DNA of 64,000 nucleotides, taken from contig NZ_CAJPQR010000001.1 of assembly GCF_905372745.1 (NCBI RefSeq), positions 87,226-151,225 on the forward strand. Reading direction: 5' to 3'. A program made the translations under genes and the position numbers. Shown here piece after piece: positions 19,527 to 29,379 of the stretch. How positions within the stretch are numbered: the first letter of the stretch is position 1; every line of letters begins with the position of its first letter. This DNA is from an uncultured Campylobacter sp. (GTDB taxonomy: Bacteria > Campylobacterota > Campylobacteria > Campylobacterales > Campylobacteraceae). The notes below the pieces were generated by a model, which searched no databases, was not told the DNA's origin, and saw only the letters and a program-made list of their open reading frames with translations.

Positions 19527-20096
19527 TTATGTCGTCAATTTAAATCTAACCAAATTCGCCGAGTCGGCTTTTTCTTTTAGTTCTTTTGAGCCAAATCTTA
19601 AAATAATTTTATTGCCGGAAACCGCGGATAGCGATAGTAAAAAGGCATCTAGTTGCGCGTCGTCATTCGTATATTTTATCTCTAAAATACTTCTCCAGCC
19701 CTTGCAAATGCGAAATCCCGTATGCTCACGAGCGCTCGTATCAAGTATAAAAATAGAATCTAAATCAAATCTCGCTCCGTTAAAAGCTATTAAGTTTTTG
19801 TTTGTTACATATAAGCCTTTGTGGATCAAATTTACAATAAAAATATATATTAATAACATGCAAAAAATAACAAAAATAGCAGCGCACACCTTTAGAAATA
19901 GGCTTTGATCTGCGAAGTCTTTAAATATTACCGTATATATAAATACCGCTATACAAACCACGGCAAATATAAATTTAATAAAAAGATTTTTAATGTGTTT
20001 TTCCTTATATTCACATAAAATATACTCGTCTTTATCTAGCTTGATATCGTTTTTTGGCGGGATATTTATAGCACAATTAGTATCTAAATTTATCAC
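19527..20096 (-). CDS. small membrane protein with two helices and PH-like domain
   Basis: A 189-residue protein. Residues about 38-58 and 65-90 form two membrane helices, and the C-terminal half, starting HKGLYVTNKNLIAF, resembles a bacterial PH domain (YdbS/bPH2 type), a fold of unclear function. The start is GTG with AAGGG 6 bases upstream; the overlapping ATG two bases upstream leads straight to a stop. It is AT-rich compared with its neighbours. It is divergent from the NagZ-like gene. No specific role can be assigned. Confidence 0.65.
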   Translation of the reverse strand: MINLDTNCAINIPPKNDIKLDKDEYILCEYKEKHIKNLFIKFIFAVVCIAVFIYTVIFKDFADQSLFLKVCAAIFVIFCMLLIYIFIVNLIHKGLYVTNKNLIAFNGARFDLDSIFILDTSAREHTGFRICKGWRSILEIKYTNDDAQLDAFLLSLSAVSGNKIILRFGSKELKEKADSANLVRFKLTT

Positions 20097-20250
20097 ATAT
20101 GCCCTTTTGACTAAATTTTAAACAATATTTTCAAAAATTATATCAAATATTTTATTAATACCAATCTAAATTTACGAGCGATCAGTCGCAAAAAGCGCCT
20201 AATAGCACCTAACCCCCGTTTCAAATTTCTTAAATTTATATAAAATAGTG

Positions 20251-20256
20251 TAAAAT
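20251..20256 (+). promoter_or_regulatory. probable -10 element for the NagZ-like gene
   Basis: TAAAAT lies 24 bases before the ATG at 20281, in an AT-rich tract. AAGGA occurs just before the ATG. No clear -35 is seen, which is usual for Campylobacter sigma-70 promoters. Confidence 0.4.
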
Positions 20257-20280
20257 CCACAAAAACAAAAAAGGAAAAAT

Positions 20281-21366
20281 ATGAAAAAATTTATCGCCGC
20301 GCTTTTTTCGGCTCTGTTTTTGGCGAGTTTGCCGACCGCGCTAAACGCCGCTGATGCGCAAGCGCAAGAAAAGCCGACTCTTCGCAAAATGATAGCCCAA
20401 ATGATAATGGTCGGCTTCAACGGCTCTGATCCCAAAACCGCCAAAGAAGCCGTCTCGGAGGCCAAATATCAGCGTTTCGGCGGCGTGATGCTGCTTGGTA
20501 AAAACATCTCGGACAAAAAGAACCTCACGGCGCTAACAAGCGCATTTAAAGAGGCTCAAGGGGGCATTTTTATCGCTATCGACGAGGAGGGCGGACGGGT
20601 CACGAGATTTAAGGATAAAGAAGATTTTGAGACCTTTATCTCGGCGCAAAAAGTGGCAAAAACGCTTGATCTGGGTGCTGCTGGCAAGCTTTACGGCAAG
20701 ATGGCGCAGCAGCTAAAAGACGTCGGCGTAAACGTAAATTTCGCTCCCGTGGCCGACGTGCTAAATCCAAAATCCACCATCATCGGCTCGCGCGGCAGGG
20801 CGTTTAGCGCCGATATAGACGAGGTTTCGCTGTATGCGAGCGAGTTTATGAAGGCCTCGCAAGCTCGCGGCGTGATAGCTGCGATGAAGCACTTCCCGGG
20901 CCACGGCAACGTCGAGGCCGACAGCCACACGGCAAAGGTCGTGATAGAAAATTTCGACTACGGCGAGCTTAAACCGTATTTTGACGCGGTTCGCAAAAAC
21001 GAAGCCAAGATGATAATGGTCGGCCACATCTACCTCATGCAGCGCGACGCCGAGCTGCCGGCCTCGCTCTCGCCGGCGATCATCGACGGCTTGCTGCGCG
21101 GCGAGCTAAAATTTGACGGCGTAGTCATCAGCGACGACATGCTTATGGGTGGGCTAAAGGACTTTACGCTACAAGAAAAGGTGATAAACTTTATCAACGC
21201 GGGCGGCGACGTGATGCTCTTTAGCAACTACAAGATAGACGGGCGCAGGACCGCGGAGCTCGTCACGCAGCTAGTCGTGGACGCGGTTGGCGCCAAGCAG
21301 ATACCAAAAGAGCGTATCGAGGAATCCTACGAGCGGATAATGAAGCTAAAAAATAGCATAAAATAG
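20281..21366 (+). CDS. nagZ: glycoside hydrolase family 3, secreted beta-N-acetylhexosaminidase (NagZ-type)
   Basis: A 361-residue GH3 enzyme. A Sec signal peptide covers residues 1-24 (cleavage near LNA-AD), so it should act in the periplasm, unlike cytoplasmic E. coli NagZ. The NagZ signature KHFPGHG is at 203-209 with the catalytic Asp-His pair in ADSH just after it (near 214-216), and ISDDMLMGG near 283-291 holds the nucleophile Asp. It likely removes N-acetylglucosamine from peptidoglycan fragments. A possible -10 TAAAAT lies at 20251-20256 and AAGGA precedes the ATG. Confidence 0.88.
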   Translation: MKKFIAALFSALFLASLPTALNAADAQAQEKPTLRKMIAQMIMVGFNGSDPKTAKEAVSEAKYQRFGGVMLLGKNISDKKNLTALTSAFKEAQGGIFIAIDEEGGRVTRFKDKEDFETFISAQKVAKTLDLGAAGKLYGKMAQQLKDVGVNVNFAPVADVLNPKSTIIGSRGRAFSADIDEVSLYASEFMKASQARGVIAAMKHFPGHGNVEADSHTAKVVIENFDYGELKPYFDAVRKNEAKMIMVGHIYLMQRDAELPASLSPAIIDGLLRGELKFDGVVISDDMLMGGLKDFTLQEKVINFINAGGDVMLFSNYKIDGRRTAELVTQLVVDAVGAKQIPKERIEESYERIMKLKNSIK

Positions 21367-21767
21367 GCTAACCGTATGGCAAATTTGAGCTTTTGCGCGG
21401 AGTTTGTTTGCGGTTAGTCGGTCTGTGCGACGACCGAAGTCAAATTTGCCTTTTTGTCTAGTTTTGTAAATTTGAGTTCAAATTTGGCGCGAATTTTAAA
21501 TTTGAACTTAAATTTAACGCCCAAATTTTTACTACCTAGCTCGCCAAACCCGCACCGTTTTGGCGCAAATCGCGGTTTTAAAACCGACCGAAATTATCCA
21601 CGGCAAGAAAAGTAAATTTAATCAAATTTGCGCTAAACAGGTCGGCTTGCGAAAAATCAGCATTAAATTTATCATTGTTCGGCTAAAATTTAAGCTTTTA
21701 AAATTAATTTTTATGTATAATATATCTTTAAGTAAAATAATAAAAATTCCAAATTTAAGGAGCAAAA
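21367..21767. other. 401-base AAATTT-rich gap
   Basis: No gene is supported. An 87-codon open frame (21560-21823) runs into the next gene in another frame and has no start signal. The gap holds many AAATTT hexamers and a 16-base copy (21656-21671) of a sequence also found at 17186-17201. It ends in the promoter of the amidohydrolase gene. Confidence 0.7.
21716..21721 (+). promoter_or_regulatory. -10 element TATAAT for the amidohydrolase gene
   Basis: A perfect TATAAT lies 46 bases before the ATG at 21768, within an AT-rich tract, with AAGGAG ahead of the start codon. Confidence 0.55.
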
Positions 21768-23087
21768 ATGGACAATGTAGCAGCAAAAGTCGAAGCGCTA
21801 AAAGACGAAATGGTGAAAAATAGGCGATTTTTTCACTCGCATCCCGAGACGGGATTTTTCACGTTTTTTACGACGGCAAAGATCGCTAGCGAGCTAAAAA
21901 AGCTCGGCTACAGCCTAAAAATGGGACGCGAGATAATGAAACCCGAAGCTAGAGCAGGTCTTGGCAGCGAAAAAGATAAAGAGAGGTATCTAGAACGTGC
22001 AAAAAGCCTGCTAAGCGCCGACGAGCGAGAGTTTTTACCCGTGATGGAGGATGGGCTAACGGGTGTGGTGGCCGAGCTTGATACGGGCAGGCCGGGCAAG
22101 ACGCTTGCGTTTAGATTCGACATCGACGGCGTGGACGTGACCGAGAGCAAGGATGAGGCGCATAGACCGTTTAAAGAGGGCTTTAGAGCCGATATAGACG
22201 GCATCACGCACGCCTGCGGGCATGACGGACACATCACGATCGGCCTTGCGATGGCTAAACTCATCGCGCAAAATTTGGACGACTTTAAGGGCAAATTTAG
22301 ATTTATATTTCAAACCGCCGAGGAGGGCACCAGAGGCGCCGTGCCGATGGAGCAAGCAGGCGTGCTAGAGGGCGTGGACTACCTGCTAGGCGGTCACATC
22401 GGCTTTCAGGCAAAGACTAGCGGCGGCATCATCTGCGGTACGAACAAGCTTCTTGCGACGTCGAAATTTGACGTAAATTTCACTGGTAGATCGGCTCACG
22501 CGGCGGGCGCTCCGCAAGAAGGCGCAAACGCTCTGCTGGCCGCAGCCCAGGCGGCTCTAGCCATGCACGGTATCACGCGACATGCCGACGGCGTCACGCG
22601 TATAAATGTGGGCGTTTTGCGAGCGGGTGAGGGTCGAAACGTCATCGCGCCAAACGGCTACATCGCCTGCGAAACGCGCGGCGAAACGACCGAGCTAAAT
22701 GAATTTATGTTTCAAAAATGCATGGATATCGTAGCGGGCGTCGCACAGATGTACGGCGTGCAGTACGACGTGAAGCTAACCGGCGGCACGAGCGGGGGCG
22801 ATAGTAGCGAGGAGATCACCGACATCTACGAGCGCGCCGCGCGTCAGTCGCCTTTTATCAAGGACGAACTCATCGTGCGGGATCTAAATTTCGGTGCTTG
22901 CGAGGACTTCGCACATTTTATGCACGCCGTGCAAAAAGCAGGCGGCAAGAGCGGCTATCTGATGATCGGCACCAAGCTGGCCGCTGGGCATCACAACGGC
23001 GCGTTTGACTTTGACGAGAGCGCGCTACTATCGGGTACGGACGTGTTTTTGCGCTCGGCGTACGCGATAAACGGCAAGGACGCGTGA
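21768..23087 (+). CDS. M20 family amidohydrolase, AbgA-like (p-aminobenzoyl-glutamate hydrolase subunit A type)
   Basis: A 439-residue M20D metallopeptidase. Metal-binding motifs are visible: HACGHDGH near residues 148-155, the catalytic Glu pair in TAEEGTRGA near 186, GGHIG near 206 and GHHN near the C terminus. The order and wording (DTGRPG, HRPF.EGF, EEGTRGA, ATSKFDVNFTGRSAHA) closely match E. coli AbgA (436 residues). AbgA works with AbgB and the importer AbgT, but neither gene is adjacent, so the substrate may differ. It is monocistronic with its own promoter. Confidence 0.85.
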   Translation: MDNVAAKVEALKDEMVKNRRFFHSHPETGFFTFFTTAKIASELKKLGYSLKMGREIMKPEARAGLGSEKDKERYLERAKSLLSADEREFLPVMEDGLTGVVAELDTGRPGKTLAFRFDIDGVDVTESKDEAHRPFKEGFRADIDGITHACGHDGHITIGLAMAKLIAQNLDDFKGKFRFIFQTAEEGTRGAVPMEQAGVLEGVDYLLGGHIGFQAKTSGGIICGTNKLLATSKFDVNFTGRSAHAAGAPQEGANALLAAAQAALAMHGITRHADGVTRINVGVLRAGEGRNVIAPNGYIACETRGETTELNEFMFQKCMDIVAGVAQMYGVQYDVKLTGGTSGGDSSEEITDIYERAARQSPFIKDELIVRDLNFGACEDFAHFMHAVQKAGGKSGYLMIGTKLAAGHHNGAFDFDESALLSGTDVFLRSAYAINGKDA

Positions 23088-23354
23088 GGCTAAATTTGAA
23101 CCGAATTTAACTAATTTGCGTCGCTTGCGCTCGGCTTGATCGATTTTTTAATCATCGATTAAGCTGACGCGGCGGCGTAGATTTATATTTTTTAGCTCTT
23201 AAATTTTGATAAATTCGGCGGTCGGTCGTAAATTTGATTAAATAAAAAGCCGTTTGGGTTGTAAATTTGGCAAGTTAAATACAGCACTTAAAATTGCGCG
23301 GCGACAAGGCTAATTCGCCGATATCAAAACCGCAAATTTTAAACGGATTTAAAT

Positions 23355-23930
23355 TTATTTGCTCTCTTTTTCCAGGTAGAAAATCTTAAAAAATAAATCT
23401 CGCAACAAGACGACCGATAAAAACAGTCCAAGTAAAGAGAAAAAAAGTTGAAAAACCGTTATGACGGCAAATATTTCAAATTTTGTATCAAACGTTATCT
23501 CGATACGAGTTCCATCGCGTAAAACTATGCCGTCTACGCCTACGCAGCCAAAGAAATAATCATATATAAAAAATGCGCTAAGCATAAGACCAAGCACCGA
23601 CATCGGCCAGCTTATGTTCGGCGCTTTGCGTCTATCAGAAATAACGAATAATGCACTCAAAATTATCGCCAGTAGCAGCCCAAGCACCCACATATAGCTC
23701 GCGTAAAATTCTATCTCTTGCTTAAACGGACTTATGTCGCTAAAAATTTGGATATTTGGAAAGATTTGCTTCATAACTTCTACGAAACTGCGGCAAATTT
23801 TGCAACTAGATAATATATCCTCGGGGATGATAAAAATCCCGAAAGAGGCAACAAAATAAGCGATAAAAATGTTTTCAAGAAACCGCTCTTTTGTATTTTT
23901 GACGGTTTTGGTCGCGTGTTGATTTTGCAA
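23355..23930 (-). CDS. hypothetical membrane protein
   Basis: A protein of 191 residues with about four hydrophobic segments (near 25-45, 85-103, 115-130, 155-185). A pair of cysteines spaced CKIC lies after the first segment. It has no recognised family. The open frame extends to 24011, but there only a TTG without a binding site is available; the in-frame TTG at 23930 has AGGA 6 bases upstream and is preferred. It lies downstream of pyrC on the same strand. Confidence 0.55.
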   Translation of the reverse strand: MQNQHATKTVKNTKERFLENIFIAYFVASFGIFIIPEDILSSCKICRSFVEVMKQIFPNIQIFSDISPFKQEIEFYASYMWVLGLLLAIILSALFVISDRRKAPNISWPMSVLGLMLSAFFIYDYFFGCVGVDGIVLRDGTRIEITFDTKFEIFAVITVFQLFFSLLGLFLSVVLLRDLFFKIFYLEKESK

Positions 23931-24040
23931 TACTTGTCCTATGGTTTCAAATTTTATTTTAGTCGTTGTTAAAATTTGACCATACGGCAGCCTTAGCCAC
24001 CGCAAAGTCAAATTTCAAATTTACGTCAAATTTGATCGGA

Positions 24041-25321
24041 TCACGCTACGACGCTTGGAAACTCAAACACTGTTTTTCCGCTTTTTATCGTGATTATCGC
24101 CGCGCCTTTTAGCGTCTTGCCTAGCAGTGGGGAGTTTTGAGATTTTGATTTATTTAGGCTTTTGTCGTATAGATACTCGAAATTTGGATCGATTATCGCG
24201 ATGTCGGCGAGGTAGCCCTCTGCGATCACGCCTTTGTCCTTTAGTTTTAAAATTTTAGCCGCGTTATAGGACGTGAGAGCCGCCATCTGCTCGATACTTA
24301 TCACACCGTCGTTTACCAAATCTAGCGTCATAGGCACGAGGGTTTGTAGGCCGAGTATTCCAAATGGCGCCTTGTCGAATTCTAAAAATTTCTCGTCGTT
24401 ATGGTGCGGGGCGTGGTCGGTCACGATGACGTCGATGAGGCCGCTTTTTAAGCCGTCCCTGATCGCCTCTACGTCTGATTTCGTGCGAAGCGGCGGCGAC
24501 ATTTTAAAGTTCGTATCGTAGCCTAGCAGCTCGTCCTCAGTGTAGGTAAAGTGGTGCGGCGTCGCCTCGCAGGTCACGTTTATGCCGGCTGCGCGAGCCT
24601 GCGCGATGAGCTTTAGCGACCACTCGGAGCTAACGTGCGCGATGTGGATGTGGCCGCCCGTGAGCTTGGCTAGCAGTAGATCGCGCGAGACCATGATCTC
24701 TTCTTGCTCGCGCGGCATGCCTTTGATGCCTAGTATCGCCGAGACGCGGCCTTCGTTCATGTGGCCGCCGCGGCATAGCGAGCAGTCCTGGGAGTGGTTG
24801 ATGACGAAGCTGCCGAAGTGCTTTGAGTATTCAAGCGCGTATCTCATCACGTCGCTGCTGGCTACGGGCAGGCCGTCGTCGCTAAACGCCACTGCACCCG
24901 CCTGCGTCATATCGCCCATCTCCACGCACTTTTTGCCGTCCATCTTGCTAGTTATCGCGCCGATAGGCAGTAGGTCGATGAGGCCGCGAGCTTTTGCCTT
25001 AGCTACCATATCGCGCGTGACGACGGCGTTGTCGTTTACGGGGTTTGTATTCGCCATCGGGCAGCAGGTGGTTACGCCGCCGGCGACTGCGGTTTCGGAG
25101 CCCGTGTTTATGTCGTCTTTGTACTCAAGGCCGGGATCCCTAAAATGCACGTGCATATCGATTAGACCCGGCATCACGAGCTTGCCGCTAGCGTCTATTA
25201 CTTTATCTGCCGCAGGTTCGTCCGCGGTGATTAGAGCTATCTTGTCGCCGTCTATTAGGACGTTTGCTTTTTGCGAGCCGTTATGATTTACGATCGTGCC
25301 GTTTTTTATGAGAGTTTTCAT
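24041..25321 (-). CDS. pyrC: dihydroorotase, class I
   Basis: A 426-residue amidohydrolase that cyclises carbamoyl-aspartate to dihydroorotate. Metal motifs are visible: MHVHFRDPG near 56-64, INHSQD near 174, HIAHVS near 228 and the catalytic Asp in VTDHAPH near 301. Keeping all of them argues for an active enzyme, not the inactive paralogue type. It overlaps pyrB by four bases (ATGA), so the two consecutive pathway steps are translationally coupled. It is a class I, not E. coli-like class II, enzyme. Confidence 0.92.
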   Translation of the reverse strand: MKTLIKNGTIVNHNGSQKANVLIDGDKIALITADEPAADKVIDASGKLVMPGLIDMHVHFRDPGLEYKDDINTGSETAVAGGVTTCCPMANTNPVNDNAVVTRDMVAKAKARGLIDLLPIGAITSKMDGKKCVEMGDMTQAGAVAFSDDGLPVASSDVMRYALEYSKHFGSFVINHSQDCSLCRGGHMNEGRVSAILGIKGMPREQEEIMVSRDLLLAKLTGGHIHIAHVSSEWSLKLIAQARAAGINVTCEATPHHFTYTEDELLGYDTNFKMSPPLRTKSDVEAIRDGLKSGLIDVIVTDHAPHHNDEKFLEFDKAPFGILGLQTLVPMTLDLVNDGVISIEQMAALTSYNAAKILKLKDKGVIAEGYLADIAIIDPNFEYLYDKSLNKSKSQNSPLLGKTLKGAAIITIKSGKTVFEFPSVVA

Positions 25322-26250
25322 TTTGCGCCTTTGTTTTTGATGAGAGTATCTAGGATCGCCATCCTGACGGCGACGCCGTTTTCGACCTGATTTAGCACAT
25401 GCGAGTAGCGCGGATCATCGGCTACGTCGGAGTTTATCTCAACGCCGCGGTTTATAGGGCCCGGGTGCAGGATCATGACGCCCTCTTTGGCGTATTGCAT
25501 TTTACTAGCGGTTAGGCCGAAAAATTTGGAGTATTCGCGCACAGACGGAAATGCTATCTCATCATCCTGGCGCTCGAGCTGGATACGCAGCATGATGATG
25601 ACGTCCGAGTCCTCGATGGCCTCGCGCATATCGGTGCAAATTTGACAGCCAAAAGCCTCCATGCCAGTTAAAAACATCGGCGGGCCAAAGAGCTTAACCT
25701 TGGCTCCGAGCGTTTTTAGGACGTAGATGTTTGAGCGCGCCACGCGGCTATGAAAGATATCGCCGATGATGGCGACCGTGAGATTTTCTAGACTGCCGCG
25801 ATTTTCTAGTATAGTAAAAAGATCAAGCAGCGCTTGGCTAGGGTGTTCATTGAGGCCGTCGCCCGCGTTTACGACGTGAGCGTCGGTATTTTCAGCTATA
25901 AATTTAGCCGCGCCCGAGCTGTAGTGGCGCACGACTACGACGTCCGTTTTCATTGCGACGATGTTGTGGACGGTGTCGATGAGCGTTTCGCCTTTTTTGG
26001 TGCTGGAGTTTGAGGCGGTGAAATTTATCGCGTCGGCTCCGAGGCGCTTAGCCGCGATCTCAAAGCTCGTTCGCGTCCTAGTCGAGTTTTCGAAAAAGGC
26101 GTTTACGGTCGTTTTGCCGTAGAGCGACTTGGCTTTTTTGGTCTCGGAGTTGTTTAGCGCCTTAAACTCCTTGGCTAAATTTAAGAAATGGTAAATTTCG
26201 TCTTTGGTTAAATTTGCAGCGGTTACGAGGTCTTTTTTGGTATAGCTCAT
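25318..26250 (-). CDS. pyrB: aspartate carbamoyltransferase catalytic chain
   Basis: A 310-residue transcarbamoylase that makes carbamoyl-aspartate in de novo pyrimidine synthesis. The carbamoyl-phosphate motif FENSTRTRTSFE is near residues 53-64, with HPSQALLD and HPGPINRG further on. No regulatory pyrI gene is adjacent. It heads a pyrB-pyrC pair whose frames overlap. AAGGAAA precedes the ATG. Confidence 0.97.
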   Translation of the reverse strand: MSYTKKDLVTAANLTKDEIYHFLNLAKEFKALNNSETKKAKSLYGKTTVNAFFENSTRTRTSFEIAAKRLGADAINFTASNSSTKKGETLIDTVHNIVAMKTDVVVVRHYSSGAAKFIAENTDAHVVNAGDGLNEHPSQALLDLFTILENRGSLENLTVAIIGDIFHSRVARSNIYVLKTLGAKVKLFGPPMFLTGMEAFGCQICTDMREAIEDSDVIIMLRIQLERQDDEIAFPSVREYSKFFGLTASKMQYAKEGVMILHPGPINRGVEINSDVADDPRYSHVLNQVENGVAVRMAILDTLIKNKGAK

Positions 26251-26317
26251 CCGTTTTTTTCCTTAGAAAGATAGAGTTAAATCAAAAAAGCGATATTACC
26301 CCGTTTTTACTTAAGAT

Positions 26318-26776
26318 TTAATTTTGTAGCTTGCTAAACTCCGCGCCCAGACGCTGTCTGATCTCGTCGCCCGCGCGCTCGCCGTCTTTAAAGTTTTCCG
26401 TGACGAGATCGTCTAGGCGGCTAAGCACCTCAAAGAGCTCGCTTTCCCATTTGTCCGGGTTTCTAGCGGTGTTCATCGTCTCGATAAACGTCAGCTTCTT
26501 GCTCATCTCGCTTAGGCTTTCTAAAAATTTTTCTTTTAGATCCTCGTTTTTTAGGGCGTCGTCGTAGAGTGCTTTCATTTTTAATTCCCTTAGCTCGCCG
26601 TTAATGATCTCGCAAAAATCCTTGTACTTTTGCACCGAAATTTGACGCGCGGCCTCGGGGGAGTTGTTTGCTAGAGTGCCGTTCTCGTCGATCTTTCTGG
26701 TTAGCTTTTGTATCTGCGCGTAGAGCACTAGCGCGGCTATGACGCAGATGACGGCGTAAAATGCGATAGATGACAT
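26318..26776 (-). CDS. hypothetical single-pass membrane protein
   Basis: A 152-residue protein with one N-terminal membrane helix (about residues 4-20) and a charged, mostly helical remainder with coiled-coil character. No known family is recognised. It lies between rarD and pyrB on the same strand; rarD ends 30 bases upstream and pyrB begins 67 bases downstream. AAGGAAAAA precedes the ATG. Function unknown. Confidence 0.75.
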   Translation of the reverse strand: MSSIAFYAVICVIAALVLYAQIQKLTRKIDENGTLANNSPEAARQISVQKYKDFCEIINGELRELKMKALYDDALKNEDLKEKFLESLSEMSKKLTFIETMNTARNPDKWESELFEVLSRLDDLVTENFKDGERAGDEIRQRLGAEFSKLQN

Positions 26777-26806
26777 TGTTTTTCCTTTTTTGATTTAAAT
26801 TTGCGG

Positions 26807-27697
26807 TTATACTGAAATTTTGCTTTTTTTACTATAAATCGCGCTAAAGCTAACCACCGCCAGCGCGCTCCAGATGAGTAAAAACGACAGCGCCTTAAGC
26901 GCGCTAACTTGCTCGCCGTAGTAAAAAACGGCAAGCAAAAGCTGCATCGAAGGCGAGATATACTGCAAATAGCCGATCGTGCTCAAATTTAGCCTAGTAG
27001 CCGCCGAGTTAAAAAGCAAAAGCGGCACGACGGTCGCAGGCCCGCAAAGCGCGATCAAAAGCCCAAACCACGAAAAACTAAAGTGATTTTGCCCGCTAGC
27101 GGCTACGAAAAATAGCGCAACAAGCGCGATAGGAGCTATGAGCGCAGTCTCGACGAAAAGCCCCTCTAAAGATGGCACGCTAAGGCGCTTTCTGATAAGC
27201 GAATAAAATCCAAACGTGATAGGCAAAATAATAGAGATGATAGGCAGGCCGCCCGCGTCGTAAATTTGCACGCCGATAGCGACAAAGACGATGCCGACGG
27301 CAAATTTACCCGCGCGCGATAGCTTTTCTTTTAAAATCAGCACGCCAAGGAGCATGTTTACGAGCGGATTTATGAAGTATCCCAGGCTAGTTTCCACGAT
27401 TTTTCCGATATTTACGGCGTAGACGTAGATCCACCAGTTGGCGGCAATGAGAAGTCCCGTGACAAACAGCCAAAACGTGGTTTTTTTGTTGCTTAAAATT
27501 TTCTTTGCGGCGCCTAGTTTGCGGCTAAATTTGAGCAGTAAAAATAAAAGCAGCACGGACCAAAGGATGCGGTGAGCTACGATCTCGGTAGCCGAAAGCG
27601 CGCTGAGTTGTTTAAAATAAATAGGAAAAACGCCCCAGATAATAAATACCGACAGGCCGTAGATTAAGCCGATTTTGGTTTGATTTTTGTATTGCAT
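26807..27697 (-). CDS. rarD: EamA family transporter, RarD type
   Basis: A 296-residue inner-membrane protein with ten predicted helices in two EamA repeats. The start GLIYGLSVFIIWGVFPIYFK and the segment VAHRILWS are typical of RarD. RarD proteins are drug/metabolite exporters of unproven substrate. It is divergent from the DAHP synthase gene. Confidence 0.88.
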   Translation of the reverse strand: MQYKNQTKIGLIYGLSVFIIWGVFPIYFKQLSALSATEIVAHRILWSVLLLFLLLKFSRKLGAAKKILSNKKTTFWLFVTGLLIAANWWIYVYAVNIGKIVETSLGYFINPLVNMLLGVLILKEKLSRAGKFAVGIVFVAIGVQIYDAGGLPIISIILPITFGFYSLIRKRLSVPSLEGLFVETALIAPIALVALFFVAASGQNHFSFSWFGLLIALCGPATVVPLLLFNSAATRLNLSTIGYLQYISPSMQLLLAVFYYGEQVSALKALSFLLIWSALAVVSFSAIYSKKSKISV

Positions 27698-27850
27698 TTT
27701 TCCGCTTTTTTTGGCGAAATTATATTTATTTGTCGTTAAGCAGAGCTTATGCGGCGAAAAAATGCGAATTTGAAGCTAAAATTTGAAATTTTATCTGTAA
27801 TAAAATTTCTTTTAGCTAAAATCGGGGTTATTTTTAAGAAAGGTTTAAAG

Positions 27851-29188
27851 ATGTGGAGTAGAGATTCGTGGAGAAAATTTAATATCTTGCAGCAGCCAAG
27901 CTACCCCGACGAGGTCTTGCTAAAAAAGGCCGAGGATAAACTAAAGACGATGCCGCCGCTAGTTTTTGCCGGCGAGGCTAGAAATCTAAAACAAGATTTG
28001 GCTAAAGTTTGCAACGGCGAGGCGTTTTTGCTCCAAGGCGGCGACTGCGCGGAGAGTTTTTCAAATTTTAACGCCGTAAATATCCGCGATATGTTTAAAG
28101 TGATGCTACAAATGGCGATCGTTTTAACCTTCGCCGGACGCTGCCCTGTCGTAAAAGTAGGGCGCGTGGCGGGTCAGTTTGCCAAGCCTAGAAGCTCGGA
28201 CTACGAGGAGCAAGGCGGCGTAAAGCTACCCAGCTACCGCGGCGACATCATAAACGGCTTTGAATTTAACCCAGATGCCCGCGTACCCGATCCAAACCGC
28301 ATGATCGAGGCTTATTATCAAAGCGCATCCACGATGAACCTTCTTCGCGCCTTTTCTCGCGGCGGTCTAGCCGATCTTCACGAGGTAAATCGCTGGAATC
28401 TTGGCTTTATCAAAAAGCCTGAGCTTGATGCTAAATACGGCGAGCTAGCCAGGCAGCTAAGCCAAACTCTAGCGTTTATGGGGGCTTGCGGTATAAACGC
28501 CTCAAATACTCCCGCGCTTAGCGAAACCAAGGTCTACACATCGCACGAGGCGCTCTTGCTGCCGTACGAGGAGGCGCTCACTAGAGAGGATAGCCTCACT
28601 GGCGACTGGTACGACTGCTCGGCGCATATGCTCTGGATCGGGGAGCGCACTCGCGGCATAAACGACGCTCACGTGCATTTTCTAAGCGGCGTACATAATC
28701 CTCTGGGCGTCAAGATCGGGCCAAACGCCACCGCACAGGACGTCATCGCGCTCGCAAATGCGCTAAATCCTCAAAACGAAGCTGGCAGACTAAACGTAAT
28801 CATCAGAATGGGCGCGGATAAAATCGGCGAGCGACTGCCTAAAATCCTACGCGAAGTAAAACGCGAAGGCCTAAATATCGTCTACAGCATCGATCCGATG
28901 CACGGCAACACGATAAAAGCCGCAAACGGCTACAAAACGCGCGAATTTGACAAGATCCTAGCCGAAGTGCAGAGCTTTTTTGAAATACATAGAGCAGAAG
29001 GCACGCATGCGGGCGGCGTGCATCTAGAGATGACGGGGCAGGACGTGACCGAGTGTACGGGCGGATCGTTTAAACTAAATGAGGATGATCTCGCGCACAG
29101 ATACGAGACGCAGTGCGACCCGCGCCTAAACGCCGATCAGTCGCTAGAACTTTCGTTTTTAATCGCTGAGTTTTTAAAGAAAATTTAG
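27851..29188 (+). CDS. 3-deoxy-7-phosphoheptulonate synthase, class II (plant type)
   Basis: A 445-residue enzyme that joins phosphoenolpyruvate and erythrose-4-phosphate, the first step of the shikimate pathway. Class II features include LLQGGDCAE near 62-70, the metal Cys in that motif, WIGERTR and DPMHGN. The open frame extends upstream to 27749, but ATG at 27851 has AAAGG 7 bases ahead and starts exactly where family members do ([10 protein letters not shown]). trpC, a later aromatic gene, lies at 34.6 kb. Confidence 0.94.
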   Translation: MWSRDSWRKFNILQQPSYPDEVLLKKAEDKLKTMPPLVFAGEARNLKQDLAKVCNGEAFLLQGGDCAESFSNFNAVNIRDMFKVMLQMAIVLTFAGRCPVVKVGRVAGQFAKPRSSDYEEQGGVKLPSYRGDIINGFEFNPDARVPDPNRMIEAYYQSASTMNLLRAFSRGGLADLHEVNRWNLGFIKKPELDAKYGELARQLSQTLAFMGACGINASNTPALSETKVYTSHEALLLPYEEALTREDSLTGDWYDCSAHMLWIGERTRGINDAHVHFLSGVHNPLGVKIGPNATAQDVIALANALNPQNEAGRLNVIIRMGADKIGERLPKILREVKREGLNIVYSIDPMHGNTIKAANGYKTREFDKILAEVQSFFEIHRAEGTHAGGVHLEMTGQDVTECTGGSFKLNEDDLAHRYETQCDPRLNADQSLELSFLIAEFLKKI

Positions 29189-29379
29189 CAAGGCTCAAAT
29201 TTGGCTCGTAAATTTACGGAATCTAAACGAGTCAAATTTGCTCCCGCCAGCCTTTTATCTTTAAATTTAGCCGCTTTTTGCGCTTTTAAATTAAATTTAT
29301 CCCAAATTTCGCGAATTTCTTAAAATTTAATCCAATTTTCGCTACATTAATGAAAAATTATCAAAATCGGAGAAAATTA

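Noticed and set aside
21560..21823. 87-codon frame before the amidohydrolase
   Set aside because: No start-site signal, composition of AAATTT-rich gap DNA, and it runs into the next gene in another frame.
24582..25286. 234-codon plus-strand frame inside pyrC
   Set aside because: pyrC motifs on the opposite strand are unambiguous, and no promoter or ribosome site is seen for this frame.
24041..25321. pyrC as an inactive dihydroorotase-like paralogue
   Set aside because: All metal and catalytic residues expected for class I appear present and it is coupled to pyrB, so an active enzyme is more likely.
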